Position numbers and translations under genes: made by a program | The notes under the pieces: model-generated | Database searches by the model: none | What the model was told of the DNA's origin: nothing | The model's input: only the letters and a program-made list of their open reading frames with translations | Origin: Mimachlamys varia | Taxonomy: Eukaryota; Mollusca; Bivalvia; Pectinida; Pectinidae | Assembly (NCBI GenBank): GCA_947623455.1 | Contig: OX392534.1 | Span: 41,979,426 to 42,043,425, forward strand | Length of the DNA stretch: 64,000 bases | Direction: 5' to 3' | Shown: positions 55,940 to 64,000 of the stretch, piece after piece | How the letters are laid out: each line of letters begins with the position of its first letter | Numbering within the stretch: the stretch's first letter is position 1

Positions 55940-58264
55940 TAATAATAATAATAATAGACTTTATTTAGAGTCGATAACACTTTGAGTCGCAAGACTCTTC
56001 CTCCAAGTGGTCGACATTTAAAATGTACAATATTTACAACAACGTTTTGCAGGTTGTGCCTTAATACAGTCTTAAAAAGATTAAAAGTGGTCTCTTAACA
56101 CAGTTTGACTCCTAACACAGGTAGTACTAAATGTATCTGAAATAGAATTTTACTGTAAGTAAAAAACACTATGAATGAGGGGCATGAAACAATATAGTAT
56201 ACAAATTCTATCACAATTTAATATGTCTATCTAAATAAATGACTTCTTGGGACCACATATTGAAAAAGCTTTTAATTTATTGCTGCCACTAATGGGTCAT
56301 ATTAGTTTAGTCTCAAATAACATATGACCTTGGGATTGTTTGATTTGTAACCAAAAATACAGAATGTATTTCGTAGTCAGGTAAATGTGCTTTTGTTTAA
56401 CTTGTAAACGTTCTCAAATGGTAAGGAGGCAGCTTAAGATAGATGTGAACGATTAAGAAAACATAGTATAAGTTGAACAAGAAATTCTTAAATGTTTTAT
56501 ACGTTGGTGTAATCTGCTTATGTGTTAGAACTCTCGTCAGTCCCAGTCTGGTGTATTGAGTATTAACATGTACATATACACACGACTGATATACGATTAC
56601 TTTGTTAGGGCCTAAGCACCAGGCTGACGAACAGTACACCTATGATTTACCAGTGGCAGCCTACTGCCTGCCGGTGACTTGTCTATGACTCCGATATCGC
56701 ACTCCAGTTATCAACGAAACGTACACATTCAACTTCGGACGGGTGTTTTAAACTGTTAAGGAGTTTTAAACTGGGTGTTGTTAACTAGCCAGGACCAAAT
56801 GGCTAAATTAATGGCACCTGTTTAAAAAGAATTATGCGTGATATTGTTTGACAGGGTAGTTTATGGCTGTGATATTCAGCAAACGGGGAAAATCAACACT
56901 TGAAGACTATAGGATCCTTCGGAGTATGATTCTGGGAACTTTCAAGAGTTTTGGTTTCCAACTGAGAATGTCATTTACTTTCAAGTGGAGCAATACAAGA
57001 TTTCAAGAGGCTATCTGAAAAGGTGAAGAGGATTTTAAATGAGCTGTACATTGGAGGACAGTAAAATCGAGATGTGTAGTTTTGACTCAAGATTTTTCAA
57101 CTCTCATTAGTGTGTCCTTTGTCAGGAGGAGTTTGAACTGTTGGTGGTGCCATGTGGTTGTGAAGTATATATTTGAGAATATATCTACTATACATATCTG
57201 TGTAATACACACCTGTCAGGTACAAAGTCCGGAATCTGACCATCTATTATACAGGACAAGTCCACGGCTACAACTGTCTTTTATTTTCAAGATTTTTGGC
57301 ACCTGTCGGATGAAATAGGGTTTAAGGTGATCTGAATTAAGTTTCATCGGATTAATGATCTATACAGGTTAAGTGATTACTATAGGCCAGTGTTGAACCT
57401 TTGGAATATAATCAATTAACCTATTCATGAAAATTTCATGACAGACAGTACAGTGTATAATATACATCTGTTCGGTATTGTTCCGCTGAGAGACGTATTA
57501 CTGTATGTATATACAAAAACGTTCCATTAGTTGAGTCCTTAGAACATATTTGAATTTGGAATTCTTTTTATACAACAGAATTAATTGTATATTTAAACAT
57601 TAGCGAAGCAAGCACTTACGATTAATAATAGATACGATTCTTCAGTCACCAATTATATTTTACGTCCCATTTACTTTTGGACTTTGTCATGGTTGTATAC
57701 AGTTGGATTATTCATGAATATTGTTAATGAAATTAGACGATAGCGTTCCTGACTTATAGCCTAGTTAATGCCTTGTCATGTTTCCGTGCTAGAGATCAAC
57801 CTCTACAGGCTAAACAGCGTGTAAGTGGCTTCAGACTTCAAAGATTCTCTACAGCTAATTATATGTCCTGTGTGGTCAACGGTTTGGACTTTCCAGATCC
57901 TTTGTAAACTTACATTGGGACTGTCCAGTTGATCAACAATTTCGACTTTCCAGATTGTGTGTGGTGTTGTCCAGTGCAGTCACCGTTTACAACTCTTGCA
58001 TTAATTCAGGACTTTCCGGTATTAAGGCCCAAGTGTATACTGAAGTTTAATTTTTGATCATCAGTTTACCGATTAATGAGCTTAGTGGTGGATTATATAT
58101 ATGTCTGTTGTATTTTGAAACTGGCTTGACAATTCAACAGGATTAATATTTAACGGAATTTGTAGTGCGTTTTGCCTGAACAGTGAACTCAAGGTCAGCA
58201 ATAATGTACTGACTGACAGTGGTACACCTGTGTCTATATGTTGAGTTAGTCTACAATTATCATC
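55271..58264 (+). other. Intron 16, or possible upstream region of an internal promoter
   Basis: Contains an AAT microsatellite (55911-55956) followed by ACTTTATTTAGAG, which looks like the tail of an unclassified retroelement. From about 56650 to 58264 the DNA is free of tandem repeats; if the exon at 58265 is real, its 5' UTR and promoter would lie here. No other exon recognised. Confidence 0.5.
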
Positions 58265-58331
58265 ATGTCTACTGCGTGGATTACCTGTAAATATCTACCT
58301 AGAGTGCCCGAGAACATCTTCACAATGCCAG
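58265..58331 (+). CDS. Candidate alternative first exon
   Basis: ATG at 58265 (A at -3) opens 22 codons, MSTAWITCKYLPRVPENIFT..., ending CCAG|GTAATT in phase 1. That is the phase required by the acceptor at 62450 and would give ...TMPGGDHIDTRAVRS. If real, it produces a protein of about 460 aa containing only the half-TPR and the Ser-rich tail, either as an isoform of the TTC41-like gene or as a separate gene owning the last exon. No homology recognised; chance phase agreement is possible. Confidence 0.35.
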
Positions 58332-60113
58332 GTAATTTTTACAATGTAACCAAATCACTTTAATCATATCTGGTTTTCACCTAAAGAATTTGAATCTTCG
58401 GGGTTTCAAAACAAAAATTGTTAAAAGGAAATTTACTCCTGCCCTTTAATTTGATTGCCAGCACGTTTCTGTTGCCATGGGAACAATATTTCTATTATTG
58501 TATTTATCTTAGATTCAAGTGACAACTGAAAAGATGAACTTTAATGTACATGCAGGATTGGTATCAAGTGTATTGGTATTCGAGTTTAAATTATAAATTG
58601 ATATAGAAATTATAACAACGACAATGAATAAGCATAAGTAGCTGTAAGTTAGATAAGAGACAAGTAATTAATAGCTGTGACTTAATAAGGTACTGTTAAA
58701 TATTGGAACCTAAGTGAGTATCCACATATGTTCACCTCCTTATTTCATGGTTTCTCAATCTTAAGTAAAGTTTCTGGAGTGTCTATTGTAGCGGTCACCC
58801 TATCATTAACTCTCATTCTTTATTTAAACTTCGGATTACTGAAATATTGAGGATATTCATTGAGACCCAAGACCAATACTATATATATATATATATTCTG
58901 TTAATAAAGCCATGAAGAGCTGTATAGTTAGGGAGAAAGTGTATGCTTGTATCTGGAAATTTGAACCTAAGCAATTTATTTTCATGCAAAGGCTCAAATT
59001 GGTTTATCTCAACTTGTACTGGGTATTAGTAGAGTGCTGGAATTTGTATTGTAGAATAAAATCACTACAGTAAATGGTTGTAATCATCAGGCATTTGATA
59101 TCCCTCATGTTGTATGGCCATGTTACATGTATTGATAAATGTAGTACATTTATAGAATTTGAGTATTTATTCACAGTGACTTACCTTTACTCTCGTTAGG
59201 CATGTACCGTAACCGAGACATGCAGTATTCGTTTGTATTAACTATACATATAATTTGTCTAGATCTTTGTACATGAGTAAACATATTTGCTGGTTACCAT
59301 AGATTGTTATCCAATGCTCAAAAAAGATTAAAATGCCAATCTGCAAGGGGGAAGAGATGATGTCATCAGTGGAATAATTATAATGAGATCATGTTATCAT
59401 TATAGTTTAGAGTTATCAGGTTAAAATGCAATCATCATCATAGTCACTGTTATGACATAATTAAAGTCTTTCTCTGGTTCCTTTATGACAATTTATCATT
59501 ACACACATGTACTAATAAACCAGTCACAGCTTGCTATTTATTCATGTTGATGAACAAAAGGCTCAAAAACAGATTGAGATTAATAAGCAAATAATGATAT
59601 TTATCACCAAAAATATTTTACCAACACCAGGGGTGGGGTGATATATTAAAAAGTGATATACCAGATGTACATGTGATACTATTATCAAAACTTTCATGAA
59701 TATGTATGAAATTCTTGGTGGATATGAATTACAAATTAAGTAAGTTCCCAGATGAAGATGTAACACGGCTGAATACCCCCACCCCTCCAGGAATACATAA
59801 ATAAAATGATTAATGTATTCTGGTATCAAACTCAGTCCTATATGAATATTACTGTCAATCCTGAGTTTGACTGTTTGACTGAAAGGAAAATATTTTAAAT
59901 TAAAATGATTCTTAACATTTCTTATCTGGTAAATATGGAAAGGGTGCAGTGGAAGAGTTTACTTTGATCATGATGACATAATGCTAGGTACTTGGAACTC
60001 ATTCAAATCCTAAGGTGTTAAGGTATAAAATGATAAAGATAGTGGAGATATGATTTTATATATAATTTTCATGTCATTGAAGCTTATACTGTTTCTCTAC
60101 CTGTTTAAACCAA
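58332..60113 (+). other. Intron DNA, no feature seen
   Basis: AT-rich with a short TA microsatellite (about 58882-58898). No exon or mobile element recognised. Confidence 0.5.
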
Positions 60114-60812
60114 GTGATTGAAAAAGATTGGTCCTTGCTTGGAGATATTGAGTATTTTGAAAAAGATTGGTCGTTGCTGGGCCATATTGAGTATTTTGAT
60201 AAAGATTGGTCCTTGCTGGGCCATATTGAGTATTTTGATAGAGATTGGTCCTTGCTGGGCCATATTGAGTATTTTGATAGAGATTGGTCCTTACTGGGCC
60301 ATATTGAGTATTTTGATAGAGATTGGTCCTTGCTGGGCCATATTGAGTATTTTGATAAAGATTGGTCCTTGCTGGGCCATATTGAGTATTTTGATAAAGA
60401 TTGGTCCTTGCTGGGCCATATTGAGTACATTTTTTTATGTATTTTGATAAAGATTGGTCCTTGCTGGGCCATATTGAGTATTTTGATAAAGATTGGTCCT
60501 TGCTGGGCCTTATTGAGTATTTTGATAAAGATTGGTCCTTGCTGGGCCTTATTGAGTATTTTGATAAAGATTGGTCCTTGCTGGGCCTTATTGAGTATTT
60601 TGATAAAGATTGGTCCTTGCTGGGCCATATTGAGTACCACAGTATTTTGATAAAGATTGGTCCTTGCTGGGCCTTATTGAGTATTTTGATAAAGATTGGT
60701 CCTTGCTGGGCCTTATTGAGTATTTTGATAAAGATTGGTCCTTGCTGGGCCTTATTGAGTATTTTGATAAAGATTGGTCCTTGCTGAGCCATATTGAGTA
60801 TTTTGAATAACA
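60114..60812. repeat. 39-bp tandem array (about 18 units)
   Basis: Marker GATTGGTCCTTGCTGGGCC recurs every 39 bp with TATTTTGATA and CATATTGAG / CTTATTGAG joints. Two short insertions lie near 60430 and 60635. Because 39 is a multiple of three and the unit has no stop in several frames, long repetitive open frames arise on both strands; none is a credible gene. Confidence 0.95.
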
Positions 60813-61630
60813 GGTTTATTAATAACAGTACCCATTATATGTCATTGACAATAGATTTGTGACTGTATAGAGTAAAATCTACTTTTGCCTTGATCTGTTT
60901 TGGTTCATACAATTTGTGCAAAACAGTTCTTTAGACATTTAAAAATTAATTCTGTTTACAACATGTCACAAATTCACCAAGCAATAAATCCACTATTTAA
61001 TGTGACCATATTTGTGTACACCTCAAACCATGGTAACATTCTATTGTTCCTAGTGTAACAACATCATATGTATATATAACCAGGGTGCAAATTACTACAC
61101 ATCAAATATTTACGTGATGGTGATATTATACATGTTATATATCCGACTCGGTCATTGATAATAGGATGGTGTTAAATGTCCGATATCGCACCAAATTGTC
61201 ATCGTTCTCCTGTTTGGTACACAATGGCTCCCTAAAGTGAGCTGATGAAATATAATGGCTTGTTGTTCCATATATTGATGGGTTAGCTCGCATGTCACAG
61301 AGAGATTGAAACGTGAGAGCTATTGTGTCGGCTTGGTGTCCGTTAGATATCATTATCATCAGAACACATTGCTGAAAAGTAAAGTCAGTGTTATCTTCAG
61401 AATGGTTGTCAGTGTCGTATACACTATACAGACATGATTATTTTCATTTGATTAGCTGAATTAAGCTATTTTCATCTTTAAATTAAGAAATGTCATATTA
61501 TATTGACTTGAAATATACAAATTATATACATGTTTTGGGGGTTCCAAAATTTTTCTAAAAAAATCAGCTTTTTTTTCTTCGGAGCAAAATCATGCCTGGA
61601 AATATCAGTGTCATTAATTAGTGGACTACT
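60813..61630 (+). other. Intron DNA, no feature seen
   Basis: No exon or repeat recognised in this AT-rich stretch. Confidence 0.5.
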
Positions 61631-61823
61631 GGCCCCGGTTTCATCAACATTCCTTAACTTAAGGAAACTCCTTAACTTAAAAATCTACATAGGAAAGCAT
61701 TACAGAATTTAAGGAAAGTTCCTTAACTAAAGATTTCCCCCTTAAATTCTGATATGCTTTCCTATGGAGATTTTTAAGTTAATGAATTTCCTTAAGTTAA
61801 GGAATGTTGATGAAACCAGGGCC
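61631..61823. mobile_element. Fold-back MITE (193 bp, ~80-bp inverted arms)
   Basis: The left arm starts GGCCCCGGTTTCATCAACAT; the right arm, read inwards, starts GGCCCTGGTTTCATCAACAT. Similarity continues through AACTTAAGGAAA and ATAGGAAAGCAT to about 80 bp with few mismatches, leaving a loop of roughly 30 bases. No coding potential. Target duplication is not clear, so the superfamily is not assigned. Confidence 0.85.
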
Positions 61824-62450
61824 TGGTCCAGAATGGATGAAGTAATCTTCTCTTAACTCTGCTGAACTGTTCCTGACCCCGTGGAATTTTTATATTTATA
61901 TTCATGCCCCCGCCATGAAACGAGGGGCATATAGTGTTACGCATGTCCGTCCCGTCCCGTCCCGTCCCGTCCCGTCCCGTCCCGTCCCGTCCCGTCCCGT
62001 GGTAAAGTAACCAGCTGGAGGCGGGGGGGGGGCATTTATGTACTCTCACAGACATTTCTAGGTTTTTTTTTTGTATAATATAATGTTATTCCATTCGGAA
62101 ATATTTTGACATCTCAAAATGAACAACAACAGGTATCTGTATTATACCTTCTTTCAATTTGCATAGAAGTAAATATTGTCAAATTCTTGAAATCCTAATT
62201 GACTCTACTTAAGACTGAACACAGGAATATCTACCCCACATAAAATAGTTGATTTAATGGTAAGGGAAGATGGTGGTCCTTTTGTACAGGGATATTTTTG
62301 GGCCCTGAATGGAAAATACAGAAAAATATTAAAAGGCTTGATATGCCCTATGGAAACTGGGCTGTATGAAAATACATCTTAAAAAGATTCATTCTAGATT
62401 TCTTTGTTTATCTGTTTGTTTAACTGATTGTTGATATTGATGTGTTTTAG
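61824..62450 (+). other. End of intron 16, with CCCGT microsatellite repeat
   Basis: ATGCCCC (61904-61910) pairs with GGGGCAT (61924-61930), followed by about 11 copies of CCCGT (about 61948-62000). This hairpin plus CCGT-run head resembles the starts of the elements at 49541 and 53457. The acceptor TGTGTTTTAG ends at 62450. Confidence 0.6.
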
Positions 62451-63766
62451 GTGGAGATCACATTGACACACGAGCTGTGCGTTCTTACCTGAGCAAGCTG
62501 GAGGTCACGTTGAAGATGGGGCGATATGAGTTTGGTCCGGCTAAACCTACTGACGTGAGATCTACTGAACGTCCATACAGCAACATGTCATGGCGAGAAA
62601 AAGACATCATCAATTTTGAGCGACGGGCCAAGTCCCGGTCATCCAGTCGAGGAAGTAGCTCAGTTTATTCCAACTCTCGTCCAAACAGTGGTAAGAATGA
62701 CGTATCGTACAGCCAACTCAGTCGACACAGCAGTCTCAGCTTCTTAAGTGCATCGGAGAAACTCATGCTAGAGTCGGAGCGTCCTCGACTTTTACACCGA
62801 GGAACACTGGACAGGCGTCTAAGAACTTCTTCACCGAAAAGTACTCACTCTTCCCCAGATGAAAATTCTAGTTCACGGAAAGTAGAAATCAATCTCAACC
62901 CAACACAGGAAGAGGCAGAGGATTCTGGGAAGGTTGGTGAGACACGTGTTGCCGATCCTCAGATCGACAGTTTTGCTGATGATATAGGTGGTATGGATCG
63001 AGCAACACTAGCCAGGTCTGTAGGTAAACCAGTGACCACCTTCGATGTTCCTGACAGTCCAGATATGGCTCCTATACGTCTGTATAATCGTTATGGCAGT
63101 GCAGGAAGTTCAAGGTCAGTGTCTCCACGGCAACCTCATAACAGCAAGACTAATCTTCGGAACGGCAGTGCTAAAAGTGGTAGTTCTTACATTACAAGTG
63201 CGAGTCGAATGTCTCGGACAACACATAGCAGCTCGCGAAGTCGCAGTGTTATGAGCCCACATGCGATCACCCCTGGCAACACACGTTCTATAACATATGG
63301 CCCAAACAGCGATGTCAGTAGCCTCCTGGGCCCTCCAACAACTCCGAGAGATATTAAAAAGGAGTACCATCATAAGTCAGCATGGTATCATGTGCCGGGT
63401 CGTTATACAACCTACACACAAGAATATCCCTCAAAACGATCCCAAAAGACTGCATCAGCTCAAGCCTATCAAACCAGGCTTACTAATTCCTCTCCAGGTG
63501 GTGATCGGAAGAAAAAGTTTTCACCCTCCAAGCCAGCTAGACATCAGCAAAATGGTTACCACAGAAACAAAGATATTATTCAAAATGAGGCCGATAATTT
63601 CGGACCAACAGTGAAAGGTATTGGACCTGTGTGTACAGATTTCGGAGATGATGGTTACCATGACAATTTGTTTACGACAGGTGGACCTGGCTACGAACAG
63701 TATCAGCCCCCTAGCAACAACCATGGTATCAGTGTGACGTTCAAAGAGGCTGTAGTTGTAGACTGA
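62451..63766 (+). CDS. TTC41: Last exon: final TPR half and Ser-rich basic tail
   Basis: Acceptor GTTTTAG at 62450; two bases complete a Gly codon, then GDHIDTRAVRSYLSKLEVTL and KMGRYE. With exon 16 this reads RALDIKTTHLGGDHIDTRAV, matching the helix B - G.DH..T - helix A pattern of 42-residue TPRs, which is why I join it across 28.1 kb. The remaining ~410 residues are low-complexity, rich in Ser, Arg and Pro (KSRSSSRGSSS, SRMSRTTHSSSRSRS, SPKSTHSSP), with an aromatic patch HKSAWYHVPGRYTTYTQEY near residue 310 of the exon and a C-terminus VTFKEAVVVD. Stop TGA at 63764-63766. The tail is probably disordered and phosphorylatable; function unknown. It could instead belong to a separate short gene beginning at 58265. 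Confidence 0.75.
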
Positions 63767-64000
63767 GGCAAGGGTAGATAACTCTAATTTACAACATCGA
63801 TAACTGTAATTTTCAACATCAACTCTAAACTGGACAGACAAGTTTTTGACATCATCAGGTGATCAAAATCTGTATTCTTACGAAAACTTGTCAGACTTGG
63901 TTATGTTTGAATGGACATATATGGAGAACACAATTTACATTTCTATTAATAGTATGGTAAGTTATGGTAACTTGAAAAATGTTTTGTATTTTCTGGTAAC
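63767..64000 (+). other. Start of 3' UTR
   Basis: AT-rich; I see no AATAAA before the window ends, so the polyadenylation site is probably outside. Confidence 0.5.

Larger units (their letters stand above)
8713..63766 (+). other. TTC41: Gene span: TTC41-like DUF4062-NACHT-TPR protein, 17 coding exons (+2 tentative microexons)
   Basis: Coding exons: 8805-9597, 12188-12392, 13908-14128, 14937-15097, 15733-16180, 18766-19005, 24730-24934, 28349-28505, 29461-29649, 30021-30126, 31084-31220, 31996-32194, 32609-32759, 33164-33313, 33659-33765, 34256-34348 and 62451-63766. They sum to 4,878 nt, or 1,625 aa plus stop, and every junction keeps frame. Domain order: DUF4062 (about residues 30-115), NACHT NTPase (P-loop about 348-356, Walker B about 441-450), winged-helix/helical region, acidic linker, TPRs (about 1020-1215), Ser-rich basic tail. 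DUF4062 + NACHT + TPR fits TTC41; NPHP3 has an N-terminal coiled coil instead, and NWD1/TEP1 carry WD repeats. Cellular role is unknown. STAND NTPases generally act as ligand-gated switches. Confidence 0.7.

Noticed and set aside
60074..60792. Open frames of 109-231 codons on both strands
   Set aside because: Same reason: a 39-bp repeat without stops. Peptides are pure repeats and overlap on both strands.
63045..63841. Alternative frames over the last exon
   Set aside because: Shadow frames created by the Ser/Arg-rich composition; the main frame is supported by phase continuity and the stop at 63766.

Overview
The window looks like nuclear DNA of a bivalve mollusc. It is AT-rich, has intron-rich genes with GT-AG junctions, and is crowded with minisatellites. 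It carries interspersed families I associate with bivalves: a 'GGTCC-GAA-GGACC ... GTGAGCTTATG' repeat with a tandem core, tRNA-derived SINEs, and small MITEs. No bacterial, operon or CRISPR-like organisation is present. The species cannot be told from sequence alone.

Layout. (1) 1 to about 3830, minus strand: a non-LTR retrotransposon cut by the window edge, with ORF1 (366 aa) and an ORF2 (endonuclease plus reverse transcriptase) broken by one nonsense codon and one frameshift. (2) 3.8-8.7 kb: intergenic DNA with a 33/29/30-bp minisatellite. (3) 8713-63766, plus strand: one very large gene. I assembled it exon by exon from splice sites, and every junction keeps frame. It encodes about 1,625 aa (1,651 with two tentative microexons): an N-terminal DUF4062-type domain, a NACHT/STAND P-loop NTPase (Walker A on exon 3, Walker B on exon 4), a helical region, an acidic linker, TPR repeats and a Ser-rich basic tail. 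This architecture best fits TTC41, a relative of NPHP3. (4) The last intron (34349-62450, 28.1 kb) holds minisatellites, a TTAA-flanked MITE, a complete tyrosine-recombinase retrotransposon (40083-47624), two Helentron/pearl-like repeats with about 160-bp tandem cores, and a fold-back MITE.

The tyrosine-recombinase element has the Ngaro/PAT-type split direct repeat order A1 - gag - RT/RNase H - recombinase - B1 - A2 - B2. All three coding regions are open and the repeat pairs are almost identical, so it looks young. Gag and pol lie in one frame separated by a single TGA. Each B repeat contains thirteen 44-bp units that can each fold into a hairpin.

The most unusual feature of the host gene is that several tandem duplications sit exactly on exon-intron boundaries. 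The exon 1 donor is repeated 30 times (53-bp unit), the exon 10 donor 3 times (100 bp), the exon 11 acceptor 3 times (100 bp) and the exon 3 acceptor twice (34 bp). In each case only one copy gives an open reading frame; the others lead into stop codons. A possible alternative first exon (58265-58331) could feed the same last exon and would give a short isoform made only of the tail region.
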